This document shows, piece after piece, positions 35,692 to 45,265 of a stretch of 64,000 nt of DNA; within the stretch, counting starts at the first letter, position 1; every line of letters begins with the position of its first letter. Below the pieces are notes generated by a model that saw only the letters and a program-made list of their open reading frames with translations, ran no database searches and had not been told where the DNA came from. The translations under genes were made by a program, and so were the position numbers. This DNA is from DATKZH01 sp964475955 (GTDB lineage Bacteria > Planctomycetota > Planctomycetia > Pirellulales > Thermoguttaceae): assembly GCA_964475955.1 (NCBI GenBank), contig CAYYZY010000001.1, forward strand, positions 1 through 64,000, read 5' to 3'.

Positions 35692-37332
35692 ATGAACCCC
35701 AGCGAATTGCTGCGGATCGTTGACACGATCCACCGCGACAAGAACATCGCCAAAGAAATCGTCTTCGAGGGGATCGAGGCGGCGCTGGTTTCCGCCGCCA
35801 AGAAGCACTTCGGCGAAGAGGAGGAGGTCGAGGTCCACATTGACCGCGAGACGGGCGCCGTTACCGGCAGCCACAACGGCGTCCCCCTCGATCCGGAGGG
35901 GATGTCGGAGCGCATCGGCGCGCAGACGGCCAAGCAGGTGATGATCCAGAAGATCCGCGAAGCCGAACGCGACGCCCTGTTCGACGAGTATACTGAACAG
36001 AAGGACCAGTTGGTCACCGGCGTCGTGCAGCGCTACGAGGGCGGAACGGCAACCGTGGCCCTGACCAACGTCGAAGCGATCCTGCCCCGAAGCGAGCAAA
36101 TCCCCGGAGAAACGCACCACACCAACGAGCGGGTGCGGGCGACGGTGTTCGAGGTCCGCAAGCAGGGCTCTCGAGTGAGGGTGGTGCTCAGCCGCACGCG
36201 GCCGCACCTGGTGGCCCGCCTGTTCGAGCAGGAAATCCCCGAGATCACCGACGGCGTGATCGAGGTCAAGGCGCTCGCGCGGGAGCCGGGATACCGAACC
36301 AAAGTCGCCGTCAACAGCACGGATCAGCGGGTCGACTGCGTGGGCGCTTGCGTCGGAGTGCGCGGCAACCGGATCAAGAACATCGTCGATGAGCTGGCCG
36401 GCGAGCGGATCGACATCGTCCGCTACAGCGACGACATGCAGGTGCTGATCCCCAACGCCCTGCAACCGGCCGAGGTGGAAGAGGTGATCCTCTGCCAGAT
36501 GCTCGGTAGGGCGATCGTGCTGGTCCGGGAAGATCAGCTCTCGCTGGCCATCGGGCGCCGGGGGCAAAACGTCCGCCTGGCCAGCAAGTTGTGCGGCTGG
36601 GACATCGAAATCATGACGCGGGAGGAACTCGACGAGCAGCTCGAACAGGCGCTCGTCGGATTCGCCTCGCTCGACGGCGTGGCCGAGGAACTCGCCGACC
36701 GACTGGTCGGCGAAGGCTTCCTGACATACGATGATCTCTCGGTGATCGAGCCCGACGACCTGGCGGAGATGGGTGGGCTCACCATGGAACAGGTGAACCA
36801 CATCGTCGAGCAGGCGGAATTCAAGGCCGAGGAGGCCGAGCGCGCCGCGGCCGAGGAGCGCCGCCGTCAGCGGGAACTCCGCGAACTGGCTCGACGGGAG
36901 CAAGAGCAACAGGCCAGCGAGGGGGCCAAGGCTCAGACCGCCCCGGCCGCGACTGAACCGGAAGCGACCGAACCGGAAGCGACTGAACCGGAAGCGACCG
37001 ACCTCGATGCCTCGCCCGAGCAGGCCGACGATACGCAAGCCGCCGACGGGCGGGGCCCGGGGGAGGAGCCGGTTGAAGACGAGCCGACGAGTGCTGAGGT
37101 AGCAGAGGAGGCCGACGAAGCCGTGGCGGTCGACCAAGCCGCCGACGATGGTTCCCCCCGGGAGCCGTCGGCCGAGCAGGAGCCCGGCGCGAAGCCGTCG
37201 GCCTCGGAGCCGCTCGATCAACCGGTCGAGGGCGCTGCGAGCGACGAGTCGCCGGGCGCCGATCCTGTCCACGGCACGACGGCCGGACGGGATGAGCCGG
37301 AGAAGCAGCCACCCGAGCAGTCCGGCTCGTAA
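35692..37332 (+). CDS. nusA: transcription termination/antitermination factor NusA
   Basis: A 546-residue protein that binds RNA polymerase and nascent RNA. The ATG at 35692 gives MNPSELLRIVDTIHRDKNIA, the family N-terminus; the frame is open for 85 codons upstream but those residues are not NusA-like. Domains in order: N-terminal domain, S1 (GVVQRYEGGTATVALTNVEA), KH1-KH2 (GACVGVRGNRIKNIVDELAG, LSLAIGRRGQNVRLASKLCG), a helix-hairpin-helix AR-type region, then an acidic Glu/Ala/Pro-rich tail of about 150 residues with tandem EATEP units. The tail is unusual. rimP, usually upstream, is absent. Confidence 0.94.
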   Translation: MNPSELLRIVDTIHRDKNIAKEIVFEGIEAALVSAAKKHFGEEEEVEVHIDRETGAVTGSHNGVPLDPEGMSERIGAQTAKQVMIQKIREAERDALFDEYTEQKDQLVTGVVQRYEGGTATVALTNVEAILPRSEQIPGETHHTNERVRATVFEVRKQGSRVRVVLSRTRPHLVARLFEQEIPEITDGVIEVKALAREPGYRTKVAVNSTDQRVDCVGACVGVRGNRIKNIVDELAGERIDIVRYSDDMQVLIPNALQPAEVEEVILCQMLGRAIVLVREDQLSLAIGRRGQNVRLASKLCGWDIEIMTREELDEQLEQALVGFASLDGVAEELADRLVGEGFLTYDDLSVIEPDDLAEMGGLTMEQVNHIVEQAEFKAEEAERAAAEERRRQRELRELARREQEQQASEGAKAQTAPAATEPEATEPEATEPEATDLDASPEQADDTQAADGRGPGEEPVEDEPTSAEVAEEADEAVAVDQAADDGSPREPSAEQEPGAKPSASEPLDQPVEGAASDESPGADPVHGTTAGRDEPEKQPPEQSGS

Positions 37333-37526
37333 AATGAGTAAACTCCGTAAGGAAAAGGGTTTGGGCCGCGATCCGAAGCGGGCGGTCCCCGGAGCGGGAG
37401 ACCGACTGGCCGCCGGTAGCGGCAAGTTCGTAGGAGAGTGTGCCCATGCCCAGGTAAGGACCAGGTGTCCGAGGACGCCCTCACCGGCCTTTTCGGCAGA
37501 GGGGAGTCCGAGGGGGAGAAGTCGAG

Positions 37527-40241
37527 TTGCCCGTTCGCATTTACGCGTTAGCGAAACAACTGAAGATCGACAACCAAGCGCTGATCGACGCCTGCAAGAA
37601 GGCGGGGGTCACGGTCAAAGGCTCTGCGCTGGCGAGCTTGTCGGACGAAGAGGTGTCCCAAGTCAAGGCGTTCTTGAGCGGCAAGGGCGCCAAGGCCGGC
37701 ACACGCGCGGCGGGGACGGCGACTGCCCCGGGCACCAAACGGGGCACCGGGGCCGCACCTGGCGGCCGGGGTGCGGAAGCGGGTCCTGCGCCCGCCGTGC
37801 GACGCGAGGACTACATCGCCCCGGCCGGGGCCGGCCCGAAAAAGGTCCCCGTATTGGGCAAGAAGCCGGAGTCGGTCGAGCCGCCTCCGGAATCGCCCCC
37901 TGAGCCGGTCGAATCCGGCGCCAAGCCCGCCGAGGCCCCCGAAAACGGGGGCGAAAAGAACGACAAGACGGAGCGAACGGCGCCGGCCATCAAGCTGGCC
38001 CCCGTCCCCAAAACCGAGCAGCCGACGCCGCCTCCCACGCCCCAAGAGCCCGCCCCGCAGAAACCCGACATCAAGCTCCCGGCCGACGCGATCCGCGCTT
38101 CCAAGGCGGGCAGCAAGCCGCTTTCCGAGCACCTCCGCAAGCACGAACAGAAGCGGCGGGTCGCCGGCAAGAAGACCTCCCCGCGCGGTCCGGAAGCCCC
38201 CGCCAAGTCGGGCAAGCGGGCCGAACCCGTTGAGGCCGGCCCGCCCTCGACGGGGAAAGAACGAGGCAAACGGGGCCGCGGTGGGGGGCAGCGTTCCGAC
38301 GATGCCGCCACGACCCTCGGCGGACGCGAACAGCGCCAGTTGAAGCGCAAGCGCGCAGCCTCGGCGCGGCGGCGGCGCGGCCGCGAAGACGACGGCGGGA
38401 CGGGGTCCGGCCCGATCACCCGGCGGCTGCGCCGGACCGGCTCGGTCTCTACGGCCGCCCCGCGCAAGAGCAACGTGGTCGTCCAGTTGCCCTGCACCGT
38501 GCGGACTTTCTCCGAGGCGCTGGGCCTATCGGCCCAACGCGTGCTCGGCAAACTCCTCGAACTGGGCGTGATGAGCAACATCGCCGCCTCGCTCGATCAT
38601 GAAACGGCCGAGCTGCTCGCCGAATCCTTGGGCGTTTGGGTCGAGTTCCGCGACGAGGTCGACCTCGAGGACAAGCTCATCTCCGAGGCCGAACAGCCGG
38701 ACCCCGAGGAGTCCCTCGAACCTCGTGCCCCGGTCGTCACCTTCCTCGGACACGTCGACCACGGCAAGACCTCGCTGCTCGACCGGATCATCGGCACCGA
38801 CGTCGTCGCCAGCGAGAAGGGCGGGATCACCCAGCACATTCGGGCGTATCGGATCGAAAAGGAGGGCCAGGCGATCACCTTCGTCGACACGCCTGGCCAC
38901 GAGGCCTTCACCGCGATGCGGGCGCGGGGGGCCAACTGTACCGATATTGTCGTGTTGGTCGTTGCGGCCGACGACGGCGTCATGCCGCAGACCGAGGAGG
39001 CCATCAGCCACGCCCAGGCCGCCGAAGTGCCGATCATCGTCGCTTTGAACAAGATCGATCTGCCCGGCACCAACCCCGACCGCGCCTTGCAGCAGTTGGC
39101 GGCCGCCGAACTGCTCCCCAGCGAATGGGGCGGCGACGTGGAGATTCTGCGCACCAGCGCCGCGACCGGCGAGGGTATCGACGAACTGCTGGAAACGCTG
39201 CTCACCGTGGCCGAGCTCCACGAGTACCGGGCGAACCCCTCCCGGCCGGGTTCCGGCATCTGTCTTGAGTCGGAATTGCAGCCGGGTCGGGGAGTCGTGG
39301 CCAAGATGCTGGTCGACCGGGGGGCGCTCCGCGTGGGCGACGTCGTCGTCTGCGGGACGGCCCACGGCCGCGTCAAAGCCATGTACGACACGCTCAACCC
39401 GCGCAAGAAGCACGAGGAAGTCGGGCCCTCCACGCCGGTCAACATCACCGGGCTCGACACGGCCCCGGCCGCCGGCGACCGCTTCCACGTGCTGGAGAAG
39501 ATCTCGGACGCCCGGCAAGTCGCCGAGCGACGCGCCGAGCGCGTCCGCCAGAGCGAGCTGGCCGGCGCGCCGGTCCGCGTCACCCTGGAAAACCTGCTCG
39601 ATCAGCTCGACGAAGAAGGCGAGGAAGCGAAGACCCTCAACCTGATCCTCCGGGCCGACGTGCGCGGCTCGATCGAGGCGATCCGCAAGGAGTTGACCAA
39701 GCTGGAGCATCCCGAGGTGTCGATCAAGGTGCTCCAGGCGACCGTCGGCGGGATCACCGAGGCCGACGTCGAGCTGGCCAACGCCTCCGACGCCGTGATC
39801 ATCGGCTTCAACGTCGTCGCCGACGAAGGCGCCCGAAACCTCGCCGATCGCTACGGCGTCCAGATCCGCCGCTACGACATCATCTACCAGGTCACCGAAG
39901 ACCTGAAGGCCGCCCTGGAGGGAATGCTGGAACCCGAACAGCGGGAAGTGGAGCTGGGCCGGGCTTTGGTGCAGCGGACCTTCCGCATCAGCCGGCTGGG
40001 CACGATCGCCGGCTGCCGCGTTCTCTCCGGCATGATCCGGCGCGACGCGCGGGTGCGCGTGGTCCGCGAGAGCCGAGTCGTCGGCGACTACCCCCTCGAT
40101 TCCCTCCGGCGCGAGAAGGACGACACCCGGGAGGTCCGCGAAGGATTCGAGTGCGGCATGAAACTGGGCGGCTTCGACGATTTGAAAGAAGGCGACGTCC
40201 TCGAGGCGTACCGAATCGACGAAGTCCGCCGGACTTTTTGA
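37527..40241 (+). CDS. infB: translation initiation factor IF-2
   Basis: A 904-residue GTPase that places initiator tRNA on the 30S subunit. TTG start at 37527 with AGGGGGAG upstream gives PVRIYALAKQLKIDNQALID, the IF-2 N-terminal domain. A long Pro/Lys-rich linker follows, then a second N-domain (VRTFSEALGLSAQRVLGKLL). The G domain has GHVDHGKTSLLD, GGITQHIRAY, DTPGHEAFTAMRARGA and ALNKIDLPG, followed by domains II-IV. Length is in the upper normal range because of the linker. It lies 194 bases after nusA; the usual small gene between them was not found. Confidence 0.96.
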   Translation: MPVRIYALAKQLKIDNQALIDACKKAGVTVKGSALASLSDEEVSQVKAFLSGKGAKAGTRAAGTATAPGTKRGTGAAPGGRGAEAGPAPAVRREDYIAPAGAGPKKVPVLGKKPESVEPPPESPPEPVESGAKPAEAPENGGEKNDKTERTAPAIKLAPVPKTEQPTPPPTPQEPAPQKPDIKLPADAIRASKAGSKPLSEHLRKHEQKRRVAGKKTSPRGPEAPAKSGKRAEPVEAGPPSTGKERGKRGRGGGQRSDDAATTLGGREQRQLKRKRAASARRRRGREDDGGTGSGPITRRLRRTGSVSTAAPRKSNVVVQLPCTVRTFSEALGLSAQRVLGKLLELGVMSNIAASLDHETAELLAESLGVWVEFRDEVDLEDKLISEAEQPDPEESLEPRAPVVTFLGHVDHGKTSLLDRIIGTDVVASEKGGITQHIRAYRIEKEGQAITFVDTPGHEAFTAMRARGANCTDIVVLVVAADDGVMPQTEEAISHAQAAEVPIIVALNKIDLPGTNPDRALQQLAAAELLPSEWGGDVEILRTSAATGEGIDELLETLLTVAELHEYRANPSRPGSGICLESELQPGRGVVAKMLVDRGALRVGDVVVCGTAHGRVKAMYDTLNPRKKHEEVGPSTPVNITGLDTAPAAGDRFHVLEKISDARQVAERRAERVRQSELAGAPVRVTLENLLDQLDEEGEEAKTLNLILRADVRGSIEAIRKELTKLEHPEVSIKVLQATVGGITEADVELANASDAVIIGFNVVADEGARNLADRYGVQIRRYDIIYQVTEDLKAALEGMLEPEQREVELGRALVQRTFRISRLGTIAGCRVLSGMIRRDARVRVVRESRVVGDYPLDSLRREKDDTREVREGFECGMKLGGFDDLKEGDVLEAYRIDEVRRTF

Positions 40242-40279
40242 ATCGACCCCGTCCCCCTTCACTCTCGAGCGCAGCCGCG

Positions 40280-40753
40280 ATGTCGTCCCGACGGGTCAAG
40301 AAAGTGGCCGAAGCCGTTCGCGAAGTCGTGAGCATGGCGATCCTGGCCGAGCTGAAAGACCCCCGCGTGCAGGACGTCACCGTCACGTACGTGGAGGTCT
40401 CCGGCGACCTGCGCCAGGCCAAGATTCACGTATCGGTGATGGGCGACGAGACCAAGCAGCAGTTGAGCCTCCACGGACTCCAAAGCGCGGCCGGCTTCCT
40501 CCAGTCGCGCTGCGCCCAGCGGATCGATACGCGGTATACTCCCCGCCTCAAGTTCGTGCTCGACCAGGGGGTGAAAAAGTCGATTGAGATCGCCCGGATC
40601 CTCGACGAGGTCCTCCCTCGCCCGGAGGCTCCGGCCGCGCAGGACGCTGGCCCTGAAGGACTCGAGGACCGCGACGGCGCCCCTTCGGAGCCGGCCCATC
40701 CGCCGCCCGAGGGCCCGGCTCCCGCCCCCGACCCTCCGGGCCCCGCCGGCTAG
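40280..40753 (+). CDS. rbfA: ribosome-binding factor A
   Basis: A 157-residue protein for 16S rRNA maturation of the 30S subunit. It begins MSSRRVKKVAEAVREVVSMA and has the KH-like core LKDPRVQDVTVTYVEVSGDL, RQAKIHVSV and LRF-type YTPRLKFVLDQGVKKSIEIA. The last 40 residues form a Pro/Glu/Ala-rich tail not present in E. coli RbfA (133 residues). It starts 38 bases after infB, the standard nusA-infB-rbfA order. Confidence 0.92.
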   Translation: MSSRRVKKVAEAVREVVSMAILAELKDPRVQDVTVTYVEVSGDLRQAKIHVSVMGDETKQQLSLHGLQSAAGFLQSRCAQRIDTRYTPRLKFVLDQGVKKSIEIARILDEVLPRPEAPAAQDAGPEGLEDRDGAPSEPAHPPPEGPAPAPDPPGPAG

Positions 40754-40842
40754 TCTTTGGCGGGTCTTGTCGCGCGTAGTCGGGCGTCCCTCCGGGGCCG
40801 GTCGCCGCCAGTCAGTCACTCCCATACCGGATCGCAGGTCTC

Positions 40843-41838
40843 ATGGCAGCTCCAAGTCGAACGACCCAACTCAACAAGATCCACAAGGTCCTCAAAAAGC
40901 ACTATTCCGCCGTGCACCCGGATCCGAACCGCTCCGTGTTCGATCATCTGGTGTTCGCCTGCTGTCTTCAGAACGCCCACTACGACCGGGCGGAAGAAGC
41001 GTTCGCCGCGTTGGAGCACAACTTCTTCGATTGGAACGAGATCCGGGTGACGACGATTCGCGAACTCTCGGAGGTGCTCGGCGCGCTGCCCGACCCGCCC
41101 GCCGCGGCCAACCGCGTCAAACGCGCGCTGCAAAGCATCTTTGAAGGAACGTATTGTTACGACCTGGAGGAGATGCGCAAGAAGAACCTGGGGCCCGCCG
41201 TCGAGGAATTGAAGAAGATCGACGGGACCACCCCGTTCACCATCGCCTACGTCACGCAGGCCGCGCTGGGAGGCCACGCCATCCCCGTCGACGAGGGCGC
41301 GATGGGCGCGCTCCAGGTGGTCGGGGTGGTCAACGAGAAGGACCTGGAAGCGGGCGTGATTTCGGGGCTGGAGCGGGCGATCGCCAAGAGCAAGGGCGTG
41401 GAATTCGGCTCCCAGTTGCATCAGCTCGGGGCCGACTTCGTCCGAGAGCCCGACTCGTCCGCGCTGCACAAGATCCTGCTGGAAATCAATCCCGACGCCC
41501 GCGACGAGCTCCCCAAACGGGCCGGCCGAAAACGCGCCGCCTCGCCCGACCAACGCGCCGCGCGCCGCGAAGCCAAGAAGCAGCGCCGCCGGACCCAGGC
41601 CGAGGCCCCCGCCCCCCCGAAGAAATCGGGCGCGAAGAAATCCGAGGCTTCGGAAGAGAAGCCGGCCTCGGCCGACGAGGCGGCGGCCTCGTCGAAGGAG
41701 GATTCCGCGCCGAAGAAGAAGCCGGCGCCGTCGAAAAAGAAGCCGTCGGCCAAAAAGGGCGGCTCCGGCAAGGCCAAGGCCGACGCAGCTTCGAAAAAGT
41801 CGACCTCCGCGGGACTCTCCAAACGAAAGCCCCGCTAA
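40843..41838 (+). CDS. endonuclease III-like (HhH-GPD) protein with lost catalytic Lys and histone H1-like tail
   Basis: A 331-residue protein. Residues 1-215 follow the HhH-GPD glycosylase fold (LVFACCLQNAHYDRAEEAFA, TIRELSEVLGALPDPPAAAN). The hairpin that reads LPGVGRKTA in endonuclease III is IDGTTPFTIA here, so the catalytic Lys is Phe132, while Asp150 is kept (AIPVDEGAMGAL). No Cys set for an iron-sulfur cluster is present. From about residue 216 to the end the protein is Lys/Ala/Pro/Ser-rich (KKPAPSKKKPSAKKGGSG), like histone H1 or other bacterial nucleoid proteins. It is probably a DNA-binding, non-glycosylase protein. It sits between rbfA and a TPR gene on one strand. Confidence 0.8.
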   Translation: MAAPSRTTQLNKIHKVLKKHYSAVHPDPNRSVFDHLVFACCLQNAHYDRAEEAFAALEHNFFDWNEIRVTTIRELSEVLGALPDPPAAANRVKRALQSIFEGTYCYDLEEMRKKNLGPAVEELKKIDGTTPFTIAYVTQAALGGHAIPVDEGAMGALQVVGVVNEKDLEAGVISGLERAIAKSKGVEFGSQLHQLGADFVREPDSSALHKILLEINPDARDELPKRAGRKRAASPDQRAARREAKKQRRRTQAEAPAPPKKSGAKKSEASEEKPASADEAAASSKEDSAPKKKPAPSKKKPSAKKGGSGKAKADAASKKSTSAGLSKRKPR

Positions 41839-41867
41839 GGCCCCGTCCCCCGCGCAGGAGACACGCC

Positions 41868-44132
41868 GTGCACGCAGTTCGCTTCCGGCCGGCACGACTG
41901 GTCGTTACGGCCGTCGCGTGGGCAGCGCTCCTCGCCGCGGCGACCCTCAGTGCCCTGGCCGAGCGGAACGATTCGGCCGACGCCCCGTACGGCCTTCCCT
42001 TCGCGCCCGAAGGCACTCCGGCGTCGCTTCCCGAACTGCTCATCGACGGCCCGCTCGAACTCCTTCCCGCCGAGACGGGCCGCACGGAGGCCGACGAGGA
42101 TCGCATCGAAGCGCTGGCCCGCTTCTCCGCCGCCCGAACCCTCGAACGAAGAGACCGGCTCCCCGAGGCCTTGCGGCAGTATCAACGGGCGTTGCGGTAC
42201 GGCCCGCCGTCGAAGACCGTGCTCGAGCCGGCGATTCGCCTGGCCGTTGCGCTGGATCGGCTCGACGAGGCCGTCCGCCTGGTTCCCCGAGTCGAAGAGC
42301 CCGACACGCTCGACTCCATGCTCTGGATGAAGCTCGGCCTCCATCTGACGAAGAAAGGCGACCTGAAACGGGCGGCCGAGATGTACGAGAACGCCCTGGC
42401 CGTGCGCCGGGGCGCGTTGCTCACCGCCGGCACGGTCGCCCTGCGACTCGAGCTGGGCCGGCTCTACTATCTTCTGAGCGATTACCCCGAAGCGGCCGAC
42501 TGCTTCGCGCAGGTTCGCCACGTGCTGGAGCACCCCGAAGCGTCGGGGCTCGATAGGTCCGTCCGGGCCGACGCGCTCGTCGAACCGGCCGCCACCTACG
42601 CCCTGATGGGCGAATGCTTCGCCCGCGCCGACCGCCTCGACGAAGCCGTCGACGCCTTCGAGGCGTCGCACCGCGCGCAGCCCGACAAGGGACTGCTCGG
42701 CTACCACCTCGCCCAGGTCGAAGCGCGAAACGACCGGCCGGCCCGCGCGCTGGCCAAGCTGGAGTCGTACTTCAAGGAGCGGGCGTCCGGCGAAGGCGTC
42801 GCCCCCTACCGGCTCTTGGCCGAACTGCTCGAAAAGCTCGGTAATCGGCAGGAGTTCATCGAACGCCTGAAGGAACTCCGCGCGAAAGACCCGGAAAACG
42901 TCCCGCTCGGCTACGCCCTGGCCGAGGCCTACCGCGAGGCCGAGCGGTTCGACGAGGCCGAGTCGCTCTACCGCGAGCTGGCCGAGAAGACCCCCACGCT
43001 GACCGGCTACCGCGCGCTGGTAGCCCTCTGCCGCCGCGCCGATCGGCCCGAGGCGCTGCTCGACGTGATCGGCCAGGCGGCCGTCGAGGGCGTCGCCCCG
43101 GAATCGTTCACCCAAGAGGAACGGTCGATCGCCGACGACGCCGACCTGGTGCGCACCCTCATCGAGCTAGGGCGAAAGCGCCACCAGTCGGCGCCCGACG
43201 GGCTCGAGTTCGGCCCCGCCCTCGGCGTGGCCATGCTGGCGCTGGAGGCCGAACGGCCCGACGCGGCCGGCGAGTTTTTCGAGCGGGCCGTCGCGGCCGA
43301 TGCCGATCGGGCCTCCGAAACGCTGCTCACCTGGGGACTGGGGCTCTTGGCCCAGGACGAGCACGAGTCGGCGATCGGCGTCTTGCGCCGGGGGATCGAC
43401 GAGAAGCTGCTGGCCGACGACAACCCGGCCGTCTACTTCTACTTGTCCGGGGCGCTGGAGCTGGCCGGCCGCACCGACGAAGCCCTGGCCGCCGCGCGCA
43501 AGGCCGTCGAACTCGATCCGCAGTCGCCGCGGTTCCTCAGCCGCGTCGCCTGGATACTCTACCGCAACGAGCGCCACGAGGAGGCGGCCGACGCCTACCG
43601 GCGGCTGCTCGAGGCGTACGACGCCGAGTTCGGCTCCGCCGAGATCCGCCAGGTGATCCGCGAGGCGCGGCTCGTGCTCTCCAACCTGGCCGTGCTCGCC
43701 GGCGACTTCGACGAGGCCGAACGCCGCCTCGAAGAGGTCCTCGACGAATTCCCCGACGACGTCGGCGCGCTGAACGACCTCGGATACCTCTGGGCCGACC
43801 GGAACGTGCACCTTCACCGGGCGCACGACATGCTCCGCCGGGCCGTCGAGGGCGACCCCGAAAACGCGGCCTACCGCGACAGCCTCGGCTGGGTGCTCTT
43901 CCGGCTCGGACGTCACCAGCAGGCCGTCGCCGAGCTGGAAAAGGCCGCCGCCGGCAGCGGCGACGACGAGCCCGACCCGGTCATCCTCGATCACCTGGGC
44001 GACGCCTACCGCGCCGCCGGGAAGACCGACCGAGCCGTCGAGGCCTGGAAGCAGGCCCTCAAGCAATTCAAGGAACGGAACGACGCCGACATGGCCAAGA
44101 AAGTCCAACAGAAGCTGGCAGACAACCGGTAA
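41868..44132 (+). CDS. large tetratricopeptide-repeat protein
   Basis: A 754-residue protein. GTG at 41868 has GCAGGAG 7 bases upstream and opens a signal or membrane anchor (RLVVTAVAWAALLAAATLSA). About a dozen TPR units follow, such as ALRQYQRALRYGPPSKTVLE, LKRAAEMYENALAVRRGALL, AERRLEEVLDEFPDDVGALN and ILDHLGDAYRAAGKTDRAVE. The end, GWVLFRLGRHQQAVAELEKA, is a classic TPR run seen in outer-membrane-associated TPR proteins. It likely scaffolds a protein complex at the cell envelope. It is 29 bases after the HhH-GPD gene, suggesting co-transcription. Confidence 0.85.
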   Translation: MHAVRFRPARLVVTAVAWAALLAAATLSALAERNDSADAPYGLPFAPEGTPASLPELLIDGPLELLPAETGRTEADEDRIEALARFSAARTLERRDRLPEALRQYQRALRYGPPSKTVLEPAIRLAVALDRLDEAVRLVPRVEEPDTLDSMLWMKLGLHLTKKGDLKRAAEMYENALAVRRGALLTAGTVALRLELGRLYYLLSDYPEAADCFAQVRHVLEHPEASGLDRSVRADALVEPAATYALMGECFARADRLDEAVDAFEASHRAQPDKGLLGYHLAQVEARNDRPARALAKLESYFKERASGEGVAPYRLLAELLEKLGNRQEFIERLKELRAKDPENVPLGYALAEAYREAERFDEAESLYRELAEKTPTLTGYRALVALCRRADRPEALLDVIGQAAVEGVAPESFTQEERSIADDADLVRTLIELGRKRHQSAPDGLEFGPALGVAMLALEAERPDAAGEFFERAVAADADRASETLLTWGLGLLAQDEHESAIGVLRRGIDEKLLADDNPAVYFYLSGALELAGRTDEALAAARKAVELDPQSPRFLSRVAWILYRNERHEEAADAYRRLLEAYDAEFGSAEIRQVIREARLVLSNLAVLAGDFDEAERRLEEVLDEFPDDVGALNDLGYLWADRNVHLHRAHDMLRRAVEGDPENAAYRDSLGWVLFRLGRHQQAVAELEKAAAGSGDDEPDPVILDHLGDAYRAAGKTDRAVEAWKQALKQFKERNDADMAKKVQQKLADNR

Positions 44133-44145
44133 CTCCCGGGACCCC

Positions 44146-44171
44146 GTAGGGTGGGTGCTTGCACCCATGCG
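44146..44171 (+). repeat. GTAGGGTGGGTGCTTGC repeat R3, half copy
   Basis: A 26-base string GTAGGGTGGGTGCTTGCACC followed by CATGCG, itself partly palindromic. A full inverted pair of it lies at 58021-58088. It sits between the TPR gene and the yebC-type gene. Confidence 0.7.
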
Positions 44172-44225
44172 TTAGGTAATCCGAAGAACCCAACCCGATC
44201 CATAACCGAAATACGAGGCAGTCCG

Positions 44226-44984
44226 ATGGCAGGTCATTCCCATTGGGCCGGAATCAAGCACAAGAAGGCCCTGGTCGACGCGAAGCGCGGCAAGCTGTGG
44301 AGCAAGCTCTCCAAGGCGATCATCATCGCCGCCAAGATGGGCGGCGGCGATCCCGACGCGAACTTCCGGCTCCGCGCGGCGATCGACGACGCCAAAGCGG
44401 CCAGCTTGCCCAAAGACAACATCACCCGCGCGATCAAGCGCGGCACCGGGGAGCTGGACGGAGGGAACCTTGACGAGGTCGTCTACGAGGGCTACAGCGC
44501 CAACGGGGTGGCCGTCCTCTGTGAAGCGCTCACCGACAACCGCAACCGCACCGCCGCCGAGATCCGCAAGGTATTCGAGACCGCCGACGGCAAGCTCGGC
44601 TCCTCCGGCTGCGTCGCCTGGATGTTCGAGAAGAAGGGCCTCTTCCTGGTCCACATCGAGAAGATCGACGAAGATACCTTGATGGAAGTCGCCCTGGAAG
44701 CCGGCGCCGACGACGTGCGGCGCGTCGACCACAACTACGAGGTCACCTGCGAGCCAAGCGAGTTCCAAACGGTCTCCAAGGTGCTCGAGGAGGCGGGCAT
44801 CAAGCCCGAGGTCAGCCAGATCACGCTGATTCCCAAAGACACCGTCGAGCTCGACGTGGCCGCCGCCCGAAAGGTCCTCAAGCTCATGGAGCGACTCGAC
44901 GACCACGACGACGTCCAGAACATCTCCTCCAATTTCAACATCCCCGACGAGGTGATGGCCCAGATCGAGGCGGAGGAGGGGTAG
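44226..44984 (+). CDS. YebC/PmpR family transcriptional/translational regulator
   Basis: A 252-residue protein starting MAGHSHWAGIKHKKALVDAK, the TACO1/YebC signature. Three-domain fold is seen in NFRLRAAIDDAKAASLPKDN, ITRAIKRGTGELDGG, YEGYSANGVAVLCEALTDNR and GCVAWMFEKKGLFLV. Family members were first called DNA-binding regulators and more recently linked to translation of proline-rich stretches; the many Pro-rich proteins here would fit the latter. Length is standard. It stands alone, with no ruvC gene next to it. Confidence 0.93.
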   Translation: MAGHSHWAGIKHKKALVDAKRGKLWSKLSKAIIIAAKMGGGDPDANFRLRAAIDDAKAASLPKDNITRAIKRGTGELDGGNLDEVVYEGYSANGVAVLCEALTDNRNRTAAEIRKVFETADGKLGSSGCVAWMFEKKGLFLVHIEKIDEDTLMEVALEAGADDVRRVDHNYEVTCEPSEFQTVSKVLEEAGIKPEVSQITLIPKDTVELDVAAARKVLKLMERLDDHDDVQNISSNFNIPDEVMAQIEAEEG

Positions 44985-45129
44985 GCCGTTGGGGCTCGGT
45001 GACCGCGCCGACCAGCTCCCCGACCCTTTGCCCATCGTCCTCAACCCATGGCCGTCACACACGCCGAAGCCCCCACAAACGGGCTGTGCCGCCCCTATCT
45101 CTCCGGCTGGCGGCGATCGCGGGGCATGC

Positions 45130-45135
45130 TAGAAT
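45130..45135 (+). promoter_or_regulatory. possible -10 box for the DUF4416-GT4-polymerase operon
   Basis: TAGAAT in GCATGCTAGAATGAG, about 130 bases before the DUF4416 start, with no good -35 box. Tentative. Confidence 0.25.
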
Positions 45136-45265
45136 GAGAGGGTGGCGGGCGTTGCACGGTCGTTCGCCGCCGAGGTTCGCGGGGCTTCAGCAAGGCGAAC
45201 TGATCCGGTTGGGGGGCATGTTGTCCGCGTGCGGGGGGGCGCAGCGCATCGGGTCGATTTTGAGC

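Noticed and set aside
37334..37526. Possible small gene between nusA and infB (MSKLRKEKGLGRDPKRAVPG)
   Set aside because: No YlxR or L7Ae-type motif follows, and the frame runs far into infB as Arg-rich text.
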